The position numbers and the translations under genes were made by a program. Positions 46,238 through 59,660 of a stretch of DNA of 64,000 nucleotides are shown here, in pieces. The notes beneath the pieces were generated by a model. That model searched no databases and was not told where the DNA came from. It saw only the letters and a list, made by a program, of their open reading frames with translations. Source of the DNA: Larix kaempferi. Its lineage: Eukaryota; Streptophyta; Pinopsida; Pinales; Pinaceae. How positions within the stretch are numbered: the stretch's first letter is position 1; each line of letters opens with the position of its first letter. The stretch covers positions 10,917,501 through 10,981,500 of the forward strand of contig BSBM01000606.1 in assembly GCA_027924585.1 (NCBI GenBank), in the 5' to 3' direction.

Positions 46238-46877
46238 GATCAAGAGACGAGATCATCTCCGCGTCAAAAAAGTGCGCACTCAATAAAAGGGAAGGTGGTT
46301 GCGGAATACAAACCACCATCACACGTGTCCATTCTTGATACGTCTGCATGTGGAAAAACGGTATTGCAAACCGCTCAAAGGGCAATGCAGAACCACCCTT
46401 TGCACGTGCAGAAAGACCACTTCCAAAAGTTATTTATTAGGTTAAATAATGCATTGTTAAATTGTTATTTGCTCGATGGTTACAAATAATAAAGAATGCA
46501 ATGGGAAAATAAAAAGCTTTGCATAAATTGATATTACATTCAGAAAATGGTCAAAGATTGAAATAGACGGGAGCAAAGGGATGACACAAAAATAAATAAA
46601 AGCGCCTAGATATTTTCTCACACGGTTGGCACATAATCAACAGGCAGTTAAAGAATAGGATTGCACGTATTAATGATTTGAGCCATCAAATCTTGCGCCC
46701 TTTATTCTCCACGGCGGTATCCGCGATCCTAGATAGTGGTTTTCCTTCCTGGTTTCGACTACATGCAAATCAACCATCGTGTGATAGCTGTGAAGGTGGT
46801 TTGTTTACCGCAACCACCCTTTCCCTTATCGAGTGTTCATTTCCCTTGATGCGGATGGGTCTCATCCCTTGATCTTT
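46238..46877. repeat. Imperfect inverted repeat (fold-back) of about 90 bp arms
   Basis: Arm 46238-46330 and arm 46781-46877 are reverse complements over most of their length. Both carry GGTGGTTGCGG followed by AAACAAACCACC-like sequence, and GATCAAG at the outer end. The loop is about 450 bp. Further fragments of the same words (GATCTTTTCTT, CCGCAACCAC) recur in direct orientation to about 47140. No target duplication or transposase is seen. Confidence 0.65.
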
Positions 46878-47218
46878 TCTTAATGCATGTTGTCCATCCG
46901 ATCAGTGCATCTCCCGTGTATTTTTGCATCCACCATGTGCCATGGCCCACACTTCCACATTTTACTCTTTGGCGGTTCCGCATGGCGCTTCAGTGGTTTG
47001 TGATACCACTATCGTGTCGATGTAGGGCAATAGCATTGCGCCACGTATTCCAGTGGTATTCTATCCGCAACCACTCACCATGGTTTTCACACGAGCTTTT
47101 AGGCAATGCGGGAATCCACCACAACCATTGATCTTTTCTTGAGCCATCTCCGTCGTTGGAACTTCGCCGGAATTTAATCTTCCCAAAAATTTCTTTCAGA
47201 CTATAGCGCTTATGGGTT

Positions 47219-47258
47219 TCATTTTGCCCCTCGGCGTTCATTTTGCCCCTCCCGGGGC
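47219..47258. repeat. Short duplication CATTTTGCCCCTC
   Basis: Two copies of GTTTCATTTTGCCCCTC/GTTCATTTTGCCCCTC, ending at CCCGGGGCG. GC-rich island in AT-rich DNA. Confidence 0.6.
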
Positions 47259-47259
47259 G

Positions 47260-50200
47260 AATGCTAGTTAAATTTTATCATTCTATATGTTCATTTAACA
47301 AATAAATAACAATAAATAAAAAGATATATTACAAATAGTATATTCAACAATACAGTTCTCAAATTTGTTTATATTCGGAGAAAGAAGTGAGAATCTGTAC
47401 TTAACAAAGTAATATTAATAATAATTTAGATCAATAATTAACAAGGAGATTGAGATTTTCAATTTCCTTTTTCAAGACCGGCATATGTTTATATTTCTGA
47501 TTATGTGAGTAATAATATAACAATTTCCTCTTTCTTTTCCTTTTTAATCTTCGACAAGGAATGCATGTTACCGCCTGTGACATAAACGTACAACTTCACA
47601 TTCTTCACGATAACAGTGGATTAAAGTAAAGCTTATTATAATAAAAAGGTGGTTGTACAATAAAATGGATGTCGATTTAGCGCATGGCATTTCAATGCAG
47701 GCTGTGAAACCTGTTTCTAATTATTCATCATCGCGACCGATCTACATCCCCCTTCTGTCGACATCGTCCTTTCAAATTACAAGAGATCCGTAATGGTGGG
47801 GATCCATGTTATTGTTTTGTGTGATACCTGCAGCTTGTTGCAAAGTCTTTTCCAAAGCCAAAATTACGGAGGATGCAGAAACAGTTTGTAGATCATCCCG
47901 CTAAATATATTGGCAATCTTACAGCTGATTGATAATCAAATTACGATAACGAAGAACATAAGAGATATATGTAATCAGCGAATAGCTTGTGGTGTGATTA
48001 CCTCTTTGTTTATGAACCATATTGCGATAGGATTAATTCCATTTGAAGAAAAATGGGGATTCCCTTTCTAAATTGGGAGCATCCAGTGTTTTGCAAGGTA
48101 TACATGATGTTACACCCATTTCAAATTGAGGCCTCAAAACCCACATGGGAAATTCTTTGTAGAACACTTTTCTCTTTATTCATGAACGTTGTTGTCAATG
48201 GAATACAAGTGTCATTAGAAGTAAAGTAGCTTTGCAATTTTCCAATTAGGGTCATAATAGTGATTATGAGCAGTATCACACGAATTACACCCATATCAAT
48301 TTGTGTCCTCAAAATAATTGTTTATTGATATGATTGTAGCTTCACCAATGCAATCAGAAGAAGAGTATCCATGCTATTTTGGATTCATAAGAGATATTTT
48401 AATCAATATTAAGAAAGTTGTGGTCATTTTAAAATCTCAACTTCAATTTTTAGGCTAGTCACATAAGTGATCTCCCTTAAATGTAAGCTTCTCTTATTCT
48501 TTTTCAAAACCCTCTCTCTCATACTTAGAGTGTAATATTGCACTTATCATGGACATCGTACTCCAATAATTGTGGAATATCCTTGGTTATGTGCAACTTA
48601 TGCGAAAAGAGGCAATCCTATAAGTTTTCTTCAAGGAATGTACATAACGTTTGTGGACCTTTTAAGTGCAACCAAAGTTCTACAGATCCCATTGATCTTA
48701 TAGAAAACAATAACACACTCATGTTTATAAGAACTAGGTCCAATAGCTCAAAACATGGCAACATAGTTGACATGTCGGCCAAGAAAACATATCATGCACA
48801 TGATGTGTTTTAAAACACGAGCACGACGTGTTACAAATCATGCACGCAATTTGTAACATATTGTACACCCGATTTGTAACACATCACGCATGTGATATCA
48901 TGGTATAAAAATTCCCTTGGTCCCAACACAACCTTATTTTTGTCAAACTTTGTTAGCAAATCACACTCCATAAATTTATGTTGGGCGAACAACCATTGTA
49001 AGTTTTTTTCTTATTCGTTTATGATTGATAGAGCACCCAAAACAAGATACTAGTGTCACTTATTATGAAAATGGGAACCATGTTTAATAGAATAAGAAGA
49101 TCGGTGAAAAAGAATTGCCTTGAAATCATCCAAGAAATTAGAGAAAAAAAAGGAAGACATGACAAATTCGAGGAATTCTTCAATTCCAAGCACAACATAT
49201 GATTCAAGTCTTTTTCAAATTTAAAACAAGATAAGCATAAACATTCAACAAATGAGCCTTCATTTTCAAGAACAATGGATGAAGAAGCCCTTCATGGCCC
49301 TAGTTAAGAAGTAAAGCATAGGTGATCATTAAGAGAATTTCCAATTCCAACATCATGCAAGTCCCAAACAAATATACCACCCATTGAAAATTATTTGGAT
49401 GAGGGGGAAACACAAGCACTTTTGGCCTATACTAGTTATGTAAATCATGCAATTTTAGTTTTAAATCATGAAGAGAATTCTGATGAAGAACAAGTGAATG
49501 TTGTTTATACCACCCATGAGATCCAACCTGCTGTTGAACAAGTAAATATTTTAGAGACCACTTATGAGGTTTTCAAGCCTTCTCCATCTATCTACCAGGA
49601 ACCGGATGAACAACCACAAGCTCATGTTAAATCATCCTGACCTATTGATGAAATGTTACATGCTATAAATTCTACTACATTACCTCAATGCACCCCAGTG
49701 TGTCGAAGAACTCCAAAGCGTATCTAGGTGGATGAAAGTGTCATTACTTCTCTTAAAGATGAGTTATCTAAACATACTGTTCCTTATCAAGCTTGAAAAA
49801 TAATTAATAATTAATTTGATTCAAAATGTGATGCCAACAAATGTAGGTTAGTTTTATCTTTGTTAAAATACACGCCTTTTATTGTTGTTAGAAAACAATT
49901 AGGAATTAAGGCAATAAATAATTCTCTCCCAAGTAGTCATATTGTTAAAATCCTAGTTGATGTTTTTTCCACAATTGGTAAGAAAAGTCATTATAAAAAT
50001 TGTAATGCGGCTCATTATTTATTGTCACAAGCAATCGTAAACAAGAACATAAGAAATCTTTGTTTGTTGAAGCTTGCTGGGATATATTATCCATCTAAAC
50101 ATTAGGCATATAAAACATTTTTTGTTTTTCCTAGTACACAGAACATGTTGTTGGCTTCCTAATGCATAGTCCTGATCATTGTGATATATAAACAAATTTG

Positions 50201-50339
50201 ATAATTGAATTATTGAATATAATATTTTTAATATATCATTTTATTTATTGTTATTTATTTGTTAAATGAAATTTTAGAATCATAAAATTAAAATGGGTTA
50301 GTTAAATTATTTATAAAAAAATTATGAAATAATAAATAA
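47260..50339. other. Intergenic DNA with one unexplained acidic ORF
   Basis: Mostly AT-rich with no recognised gene. Around 48800-48900 a short word TTTGTAACACATCACGCA-like recurs. From about 49060 to 49790 the plus strand is coding-like but broken: RRSVKKNCLEIIQEIREKK, then an 81-codon open stretch at 49395-49640 (EENSDEEQVNVVYTTHEIQP), then VDESVITSLKDELSKHTV. It is acidic and of no family I know. An 81-codon ORF at 49860-50105 is also unassigned. Confidence 0.45.
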
Positions 50340-50499
50340 TTAGATAGTAAAATTTGAGTGGGCTTAATTTTTAAATATGTGTTTTTTTTAAATGAATACA
50401 CATCACACCGAACCTTAAAGCACTTCCTTCATTTCAAATATGGTACACCTTTAAATTTAGACAAGATAGAGTATGTATGCCTATAAATTTTATAGGTTA

Positions 50500-50547
<48 letters not shown>

Positions 50548-51161
50548 TAAATATTTTTTACTACTTTAGAACCCAATAAATTAATATTTCAATCAATTCT
50601 AAACTCTTGATTAACTACTATATTTAATATATAATCTTAAAAAAATAACATGATATACATTATGTTTTTGGAAAATTATATTTTATAATATTTTTAAAAC
50701 CCACTCAATTAATATTTGAATCCAATTTTTTAGATTCTATGATTTTAAATCCTAAATTTAAGAATATAGCATGTTTGAGAGTATTTAAAAAATTAAATGC
50801 TTTATTTAATTAACATAACTAACCACATAAATTAAAATTTGCAAATACGCTATTTAATTTAAAAAGTAGTTCACTATATTAGTGCCAAAAACAATTTAAA
50901 CAAACTTTAAATCGGCTCGCTCTAAAACAAATTTCAAACTTTAAATCGGCTCGCTCTAAAAAAAATTTTGCGTAGACATGTTATAACGAGAGACGATACA
51001 TAAAAGTTATTAGTTTTTTCATTATGATAAATATGCATAATTGAATAGATTATTTAATAATAATAAAAAACACTCAAAACATATATATCTATATATATAA
51101 CACAATATTGACAAGAAAAATGAATGCTTCACATAAAGATTCTAATTATTTATATTATAAA
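50340..51161 (+). other. Upstream flank of the second coiled-coil pseudogene (right inverted arm)
   Basis: Reverse-complement match to 36696-37470, extending outward to about GTAAARTTTRAGTGG. It carries a long TA microsatellite (50499-50543), longer than in the left arm, and a duplicated TTTAAATCGGCTCGCTCTAAA (50908 and 50940) not seen in the left arm. Confidence 0.7.
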
Positions 51162-51771
51162 ATGGGTATGCTCGATGATGATGAAGCTTTGGAATATAAG
51201 AAATTGTAGGAGATTTGGGAAAAGAAGGTTGTGGTCTTAGAAGAATCTTATAATTGGCTTGATCAAGATGTAGAAGACTGGTAGGATATCATTGCAAAAT
51301 TGTAGATTAAGAATTAATGTTTGAAAAATGAATTGAAGACAAACCATACCCGGCGGGACGATGAGCCTACCTTATTTCAAACTAGCCTTTTGTACCAATT
51401 TGATGAGAAACCTTGAGAAATTTATGTGCTAGAAAGTATTATGGAGACTATTTTCTAGAATTTAGCAGATGAATTTGAAGATAAGTCAAATTTGGTAAAT
51501 GCGTTGGAAGAAAAGGTGAAATTCCTCTCTCATGAAGAAATTGATGACTTAAAGACAAAAAATTGTATCTAGACTGTAAGTAGAGAATACCCAACTAACT
51601 AATGAGGTTGCCCACTTATAGGCCTCTGTAATTTAGTGTTGTGAAGAAGTTGTCACTCTTCAAGAAGACAATAATAGATTGTTTGAAGAATGCCAAAACT
51701 TGAAAGAAGATTATGATACTCTGTTGTTGCAACTAAGAGAGAAGGATGAGGATATCAAGGGATTGCAACAT
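51162..51771 (+). pseudogene. Second coiled-coil pseudogene, inverted copy, cut by the chromovirus
   Basis: ATG at 51162 (MGMLDDDEALEYKKL), the same start as the left copy. It continues as charged helix: IWEKKVVVLEESYNWLDQDV, FEDKSNLVNALEEKVKFLS and ECQNLKEDYDTLLLQLREKD. Stops interrupt it at many of the same codons as the left copy (after EYKKL here; near DEKP in both), which suggests some were present before duplication. It ends at 51771, where the chromovirus inserted; the matching place in the left copy is about 26430. The G-patch part of this copy should lie beyond the chromovirus, outside the window. No known family beyond coiled coil. Confidence 0.65.
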
Positions 51772-54700
51772 TGTAACATACCCCTTTTGCTGGAAAACAT
51801 TTTGTGTTAGAAAACATTATGATAACTTTTATTGTAAAGTTTTATGTTGGACAGGTGTCCAAGGATGATTGTAATTTGCACAATATATTATTATTAAATA
51901 AATAAAATAGGAGACAAACACCTAAGAGGACTGTTGAAAGAGTGGTTACTGATCCACTAGATGGAATGGAATCTTGGGTAGAAGGCAATGGACAAGTGGC
52001 AGCATCATGATGCAACTAACTAGCTGTTGGTATGGGACAACACCCTTCAAATGTGGTCATAGTGCCTTGAAAGATGGGACTGGAGCTTGAGGCTCATTTA
52101 TTCCAATCTAACAACTAAAAGACCTAGGCAGTCTATATAATAGCCAACAAATTATGAATTGAGGTTCATCACTTTTCCTGACGAGGAAATTTACCTTGGG
52201 GTTTTACTGTGTTTGCACCCAAGAGATTTGATGAGGGGATATGCTATGTTGTTGATCATGTTGTGAGTCTGCCAAACTCTTATTGAGTTCAGGAGGTTGA
52301 TGCTGAGTGCTAAAGGCATGTTATTTCAGGAGGTTGATGCTGAGTGTTGAAGGCATTTTGAGTGCCTTGCTTCTACACAGATTCCACCCATTTAGTGGTT
52401 CACTAATCAGGCTTGGGGGTTCACAAGAAGCCAACAGTTGGGCTGCTTCTTCTGGAATAGGTTGGGAGGAACAGGCCTCATTGGGTGTTTGTCAGCCTTA
52501 TCTTCATCTACAGGTACTATTTTCTTATCTGTTAGTAAATAGTTAAATCTATTTATTGCAAGTATTTAACTTTTATTTACAGAATGTGTTCTGGTTTAGA
52601 TACCCCTAGTTTTAGTTTTCTGAATCAAGTTAAAATTATAAATAGAAATGATGAATGAAATAAATATTCTCTGCATTTTCCCCCATGCTATAGGAACTGC
52701 ATTGTACTTCGGTACAGAGACAAATTAAGATTGATAGGTATCATAGGAAAATTGCCAAGATGATGAAAAGAATAACTCTGTATAAATTGTTAATTTTTCT
52801 ACTGTTAAGTAATTAATGTTGATTACTGTATTTTTTTAGAGTACTATTTTTACTCCATCAAATAGAAGTTTACAGTCTTAAAAATTATTATTGTGATTTA
52901 TATTTATTATTGAAATCATTGCTGATATAGAAATTAAAGAAGATTGCAAAATTTTATCATACAGAACTAATATGTCATTTTCAAAGTTTTAAATCACGGT
53001 TTATAGTTTCCATATTTTCTTCTCAAAGTTTACTATAGTCCACTGTTATTTTCACTACTCTACATACAAGATAGATAAGAAAACATAAGTCTCATATTAT
53101 AAACCTAGGGTTTGCACTTTTTACTTTCAAAGCAATACACTAGAACTATTGAATTTATCTTCGAACAATAGCAACAAAGATATTAAAATATATCTTTTCT
53201 TTAATCAGTTCTCATCTTAATATTCATTCACATGTTTCTATTTCCATAAAACAAAAATACACAACTGCATTCTTTTCTAGATAATCGAGCTAGTTAAACA
53301 AACTCACTATCGTTTAAAAGTTCCATTATTTCATTAACAATAGAATGCCTCTAAACAACAGAAGCAAAACAAGTTTGGATTTGCCGAAGGCTTGAAGAAA
53401 TGTAAACCCATAACCATACAGAAATAAACCCTAATCCTTGACAAGCTTTTCGAATGAAAATACAACATCATTTACAAATTGATGAGTTTTATACAGGCCG
53501 AAACCATATCATAGATTACAAACATCTAACCATTGTTTATTGACATCAGTAGTATTCCCATTATTCACTTACAACACACGGTTCCCTTTTCCATTATTTT
53601 TCATTTCATAGTTTCACAAGTCCATAAAAGAAAACGATAGCAGCAGGTGTATTAAAACCTAGTTTCACAAACCATATATCGTATTACATCAAATTCAAAT
53701 GAAGAGGTCTGCTAAAACATAAGTTTCATTTCCACATTTTAAATCGACGAGTCACAGGTTATGTTCACAGGCCAAGCCCCAAAACGACGAAACAAAACAA
53801 TTACAACAACATAGACTTGTAAATATTCTTTTATTTAAAACTCGACAGAGCTTGAAACCCTCGTTGATAGAAGTACATTGCCCAGTTCAAACTCAGAATC
53901 CAAAACACTGTACAGTAACCCTAAACTTTATTACAATGACCCTGTAAGCCGAGAGGCATCCATAATACAGGTGTAAAACAAAACAACACTATTTTGAACC
54001 ACGATTTCAAGAAAACAAAGTTGTTACAACTTCAACGTTGGCCACAAATATGCCAAGAGAACCTACGGAGGGTTATGCCACCGGGGCTTACCAATTTATA
54101 GTGTGCCATCGATTTCCAACAAACCCCATCACTGTAACATCCACAAGGAAGGCGGTACCTACCACACAATCACCCAGAACTTATAACGAATTCCAAACGA
54201 ATACTTGGTAAATCTAAATTGTATTTAACAAATAGTGTTACGAGTCAAGTTTACCTTCACAATAACAGTCAGATGGAATGCTTCATGCTTCCAGTTCCTC
54301 CACCGACACAACAGAAGTAGCATGTAACTGAACAATTATCAAACTCAGAGTATAACTCACCGAAAAACCCAACCTGTCACACGACGAAAGCCACAAGGCT
54401 TCAATGCCTTACACCTTCTAAACCCGAGCAACTTATACAATATGTTTTCACCCTTAAATTACAGAGTTTGGAGTTACACAGCCATCAACAAACCACCCAC
54501 AGTTGAGCCCTGCTATTTCAGCGACCTGTCGGCCTCTCTCCCAAACCCAAAACTCCTAATGAATGCCTTAAGGCAAACAACAAATAGTAATGCAATATTT
54601 TCATAGGGTTTAGATCTCAACGATCGAGGCAGTTAGATCAACGGGTGAGAATTGGCCAGCCAAGTCATGCTAGTACCGAGACAGAGAATACGATCACCCA

Positions 54701-56126
54701 CTTTTAATAACTTCAATAAATAGCAAGCCCAGTGGAGTACCATATCACCAGGGCATAGCTTACAGCTCGGCAAGTTCTCCACATTTATACAACTACATCA
54801 CGTGGAGCCAGATACATGACGGAGCCATCGAGGCAAACCACTACCATCACACAAGGTTTGCATTTAATGCCGTATCTTACGTATTGACTGCCAGAGTATG
54901 CCTGCAATGGTATTTAATTCATGTCAGCATCAAAGTTATGGCTTACAGCACGGTCTCGGATAATATCACCACTGTCATACCACCCTGTTGTATAGTTTTC
55001 AACCATAGGGTATTATCATATTACGATATTACATTCATGTATAAAGCTTCAAACCATGTTATAATTCGTATTACATGTGTGCAATGCACTCGAACCATAG
55101 GATATATGCATATAGTGTTTTCAATGCCAATCAATTCGCATAGCTTTTATACATTGCAAAATCAAAAGATATGACATACTTTTATATCAAGCACATATTA
55201 GAAGTCAACACAAGCCTTAGTTTGTAGGCACTACCACAAGTTTAACATTTAAATTTATTGCATATAGTAAACCTGCATTACAATTTCAAAAGCTAGGTCA
55301 CTTTGCATAAGGCTAATGCATTGTAATTCTAACCCTCACACTATATAGAAAGCTAAGGTTTGACCACCAAATCTTAGGTGTCGCATACGATTTAACCAAG
55401 CAACATCTTATTTATAAAGTGACATAACAGAACATTATTACATTGGCATTTCAAACTTAATACATTGCAGATGTCAATTCTAGGAGTTCCACTATAATCT
55501 ATTTGTGGCATTATGTACCCAGGGTCATTCATTTATCAACCTTGTCACATTTTCAGATTGATAATATAAGCCGTAATACCACTGATTCTACCAACAGATA
55601 CAACAAAAGTATAGTGTAAAACATTGATAGCGACACATACAAATGTTATCATAAAAACGATACAAGTTGATTAAGAGAGCTAAGAAATTCATACCATCGT
55701 TACCTTCATGCACAGGTAGTACTTATACACCTATCTTAAAATAGAGATGGCTAGCTGAAAAGTAAAACATATCTCAAAGGACTAGAATTACTTATTTATC
55801 TTACCTACAGATTTGCGAAAGAGAGAATCCAATACTTTAGCTATCAAGCTAAGTAAACCCAAGGGCACCAGGTAGGAACCCCTTCAGAAATGTGCAAACA
55901 GATCATTAGTATTGTTATTATACCATTACACATAAAGAATTAAACATTGTTCTATCACATTTCAATTTTAATCTATTGTCTTTCATGTTTAAGAATCACA
56001 ATGATAGAATTACGAAGCTGCCATTATCTATTAGTTAAATAACTTTTATTCCGCAGATAAGCATTTCTTTTATGATTTTGGCAATATAAAAAAAATTTAA
56101 ATTTTAGCGATTTTTGGGATGTTACA
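51772..56126 (+). repeat. Chromovirus 5' LTR (4.36 kb)
   Basis: TGTAACATACCCC...GGGATGTTACA. It is close to the length of the internal domain (about 4.9 kb). It has two copies of a 37-bp unit (52288-52361). ORFs such as 52307-52546 recur in the 3' LTR only as LTR copies. Confidence 0.95.
52288..52361 (+). repeat. 37-bp tandem repeat, two copies
   Basis: Units start at TTCAGGAGGTTGATGCTGAG (52288, 52325). The 3' LTR has three copies at the same place (61581, 61618, 61655). Confidence 0.93.
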
Positions 56127-56128
56127 TG

Positions 56129-56140
56129 TGGTATGAGAGC
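56129..56140 (+). other. Chromovirus primer binding site (tRNA-iMet, one mismatch)
   Basis: TGGTATGAGAGC, two bases after the LTR end. It differs from the canonical TGGTATCAGAGC at one base. Confidence 0.88.
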
Positions 56141-56266
56141 GCAAGTTCAAACTCTAGGCCTGATTTAGGATCACACGCACAAACAGTCATCAGAAAGTTT
56201 ATGTTACTAACTTTTGTAATTTAATTTAATTTTTGCACAAAACAGATTGACCTTTAAATTGCAGGA

Positions 56267-57640
56267 ATGGAAATACCAAAAGAGTTAGTGGAGGATAGAT
56301 CTCCTCGTAATGAACGTATTAATCATAATAATTCTGAAGGAATCTATGTTGAATTAAATAACCAGTCTTCTAAAATTTTACACAATGTACAGGATTTAAA
56401 ATCTGAGTTAAAAGTTTTTAAAGAAGAAAATGAACGGATCCTAAAGGTGTAGGAAGAATTACAACATAATTTAAAAAGAGATTGTCATAATGATGAAAGA
56501 GGCAGAAAATCAGAATTGAAGGCTGATTCTGAAACAATGTCCCACCAACATAACCATAAGAAGACGAGAAATGATAAAAGGAACAGTTACTCATCCTGTA
56601 AATCTGATTCAAGCAATAATGACTTTAATTATGATAGCAGTAACAGTGAATGCTGCTCTAAAAAGAGAAAACATAAACATCATGAACAAATTACAGGTGA
56701 ATTTAAAAAGATTAAGCCACCCACCTTTAATGGTGAAAGTGAGAAAGGTGAGATAGTAGAGGCTTGGCTGTCTGGAATGAAGAAGTACTTTAATATTTAC
56801 GACTACTCTTCTCAACTAAAATCCAATATGGCTATTTACAATCTGATCAGGGAGGCATATATTTGGTGGCAGGATCTTAAAAGAATTAAGAGTATAAAAT
56901 AAAAAGAAGTAACTTGGACTATGTTTAAAAGTTTGTTTAAAAAGAAGTTTTTTTCGGAACAATACTTTGAAGATAAGTCAAAGGATTTTTACGATTTAAA
57001 GTTGGGTACAATGAACATGAAAGAACTGTGCAGCAAGCTCTTTAGCTTGTTGAGGTATGTGCCCTATATGGTCAAGGAAAAGCCTAAAGTACAAAGGTTT
57101 CTCAGTTGTCTACCTTTTAATATAAAAGACCGTATTGAGTATGATAATCCTTCCACTTTGGAAGAGGCCATGAGGAAGGAAAATTTTTGTTTTGATCAAA
57201 ACAGAAAAAGAGAAGGAACAACTGGTTGGAAGAATAGTAAGACTAATCAGTTTGACTATAAAAAGAAGAATTTTAATCATAATTCTGGAGGTTTTAAGAG
57301 AAATTTTAATAACATAAATTTTCTGAATAATTACAGAAATAATGCACCTCAGAACTTTACTGCTACAAGAAACGTACCTAACAATAATAATCATAGCAAA
57401 TTTTCTGAATAATTACAGAAATAATGCACCTCAGAACTTTACTGCTACAAGAAACGTACCTAACAATAATAATCACAGCAATAACAATAATAACAACAAC
57501 AGGTATGCTGAACAGAAAGGACCCATGAAGTGCTATGAATGTGGCGGACCACCTAAGAGAGCAGATTTCCCACACAACAAGAGGACAGCCAACAATATTC
57601 ACACTATGCAAGCAAAAGCTACTGTTGGAGATAACGGAAG
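56267..57640 (+). pseudogene. Chromovirus gag
   Basis: ATG at 56267 (MEIPKELVEDRSPRNERINH). The N-terminal third is charged helix and then a Ser/Asn/Lys/His-rich linker. The capsid core starts near 56705: FKKIKPPTFNGESEKGEIVE, then AYIWWQDLKRIK, MFKSLFKKKFFSEQYFEDKS and FLSCLPFNIKDRIEYDNPST. Stops at 56450 (TAG) and 56900 (TAA). An Asn-rich linker follows and contains an 82-bp tandem duplication (units from 57316 and 57398) that shifts the frame. The zinc knuckle CYECGGPPKRADFP (57532-57573) keeps the first two Cys but has lost the His and last Cys of CX2CX4HX4C. Not functional. Confidence 0.85.
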
Positions 57641-59660
57641 AGAAATGCCCAGGATAAATGCAGCACTGGAAAACTATCAAGCGGACCATCAAACATCCAT
57701 GGTCGAAATTGAAGGTATGATACAAAACGAGTCTATTTCTATTCTAATAGATCCAGGTGCAAATCTGAGTTATATTTCACCTACTTTAGTAAACCGTTGC
57801 AAGTTAAAAATAGAGAAATCTGACAATGCATGGTTAGTTCAGCTTGCAATAGGAAGTAAAAGAAAGGTTACAGATTATGTCAAGGATTGTGAAGTATTTT
57901 TAAGTCAGTTGAAAACGCAAATTAATCTGAATGTTTTACCCTTAGGGTCATATGATTTGTTGATTGGTATGGACTGGCTTGAACATCATAGAGTTTTACT
58001 GAATTGTTATGACAAATCTTTTACATGTGTAAATAATGAAGGTAATTCAGAAACAGTGAAAGGAATTCATAAGAAGATTTCGGTAAGGAAGATTTCTACT
58101 TTACAAGTAAAGAGAGCTGCCAGAAAAGGTTGTAAAATGTTGGCTGTTAATGTTGTTAATGACGAGTGTACATCTAAAGAAGAAAATTTAAAACTAGAGG
58201 ATATTCCCATCCTTAGGGACTTTTCTGACGTATTCCCGAAAGAAATTCCAGGATTACCTCCGAAAAGGGAACTTGATTTCACCAGTGAGTTAGTACCCGG
58301 TGCGGTACCAAACTCGAAGGCTCCCTATAGAATGAATATTCTAGAGTTAAATGAGTTAAAATCTTAGTTGAAAGAATTAATAGATAAAAACTACATAAGG
58401 CCCAGTGTGTCTCCTTGGGGAGCACCAGTAATTTTTGTTAACAAGAAGGACAGTACCATGTGTTTGTGCATTGATTACCATCAACTTAATAAAATGATGA
58501 TTAAGAATCGATATCCCTTACCCTGCATAGATACGTGGAGCAGAGATATTCACTAAAATTGATTTAAGATCGGGTTATCATCAAGTACGGATAAAAGATG
58601 AGGATATATTCAAAACTGCATTCAGAACGCGTTATGGACACTACGAGTTCGTAGTTATGCCTTTTGGGCTAACCAATGCACTGACAGTGTTCATGTGTTT
58701 AATGAACAACGTTCTGCATAAATATTTCGATAAGTTCGTAGTGGTATTCATTGATGATAGTTTTGTTTACTCAAAAACTAAAGAAGAGCATGATGAACAT
58801 TTAAAAATCATTTTACAAGTACTTAGAGAACATCAGCTTTACGCTAAGTTCAGTAAGTGTGATTTTTATAAAGATAAAATTCAGTATTTGGGTCATATAA
58901 TTTCTAAAGATGGTATTTCTATTGATCCTGATAAGATAAAAACAATTAATGAATGGCCTATCCCTAAATACGTAACTGATGTACCATCATTCATAGTAAT
59001 AACAGGTTATTATAGGAAGTTTATTGAAGGGTTCTCTAGAATTGCTAATCCCATCACTTCTTTGCAGAAGAAAGGGAAGAAATTCATATGGGATCAAAAG
59101 TGTCAAGAAAGTTTTAATAAGTTAAAAGAGTTATTAACTACAACACCCATCTTAAAAATTGCAAATCCCAAAAAGGATTTCGTCATATGCACGGATGCAT
59201 GCAACGATGGACTTGCAGGGGTCTTAAGTCATGAAGGTCATGCAATTGCTTTTGAGCCAAGGAAGTTAAAAATACATGAAAATAATTATGCAACCTATGG
59301 TCTTGAGTTGGTATCCATGATACATGCATTAAAAATGTGGCACCATCACTTGATCAGAAGAAAATTCATTTTAATGACTGATAATAAGGGCTTAAAGTAT
59401 TTACTGGATCAAACAAATCTCAACGCAAGGCAAGCTAGGTGGTTAGCTTTCCTTAGCGAGTACGATTTTGAGATTCATCACATTAATGGAAAGGAGAATA
59501 AGGTTGCTGATGCATTGAGCATAAATGCTAGATTGAGTTTTGTAGTAGCAATCAATACTTTTAAGATTGATTGGAAAATCAGATCAAAGAAGGAATTAAA
59601 CAAGACGAAAATTACCAAAAATTACATGATAAAGTGGTTGAAAATTCATCTAAAAATTTA
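57641..59660 (+). pseudogene. Chromovirus protease, reverse transcriptase and RNase H
   Basis: Protease: SISILIDPGANLSYIS (about 57735), where the usual D-S/T-G-A is DPGA, and LLIGMDWLEHH (57957). RT lead-in: ILRDFSDVFPKEIPGLPPKR (about 58210), then stop TAG at 58365, [20 protein letters not shown] and [20 protein letters not shown] frameshift near 58535 joins to IDLRSGYHQVRI and VVMPFGLTNA. The active site is FIDD (58750-58761). RNase H: ICTDACNDGLAG, YATYGLELVSM, LMTDNKGLKYL and ENKVADALS, so all four acidic residues remain. A frameshift near 59570 ends the RT/RH frame. Five or more lesions make it inactive. Confidence 0.9.

Noticed and set aside
52307-52546. 79-codon ORF with a close copy at 61637-61876, suggesting a conserved small protein
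   Set aside because: Both lie at the same place in the two LTRs of one element, so similarity is expected without selection. The same applies to the LARD LTR ORFs at 28841 and 35049.
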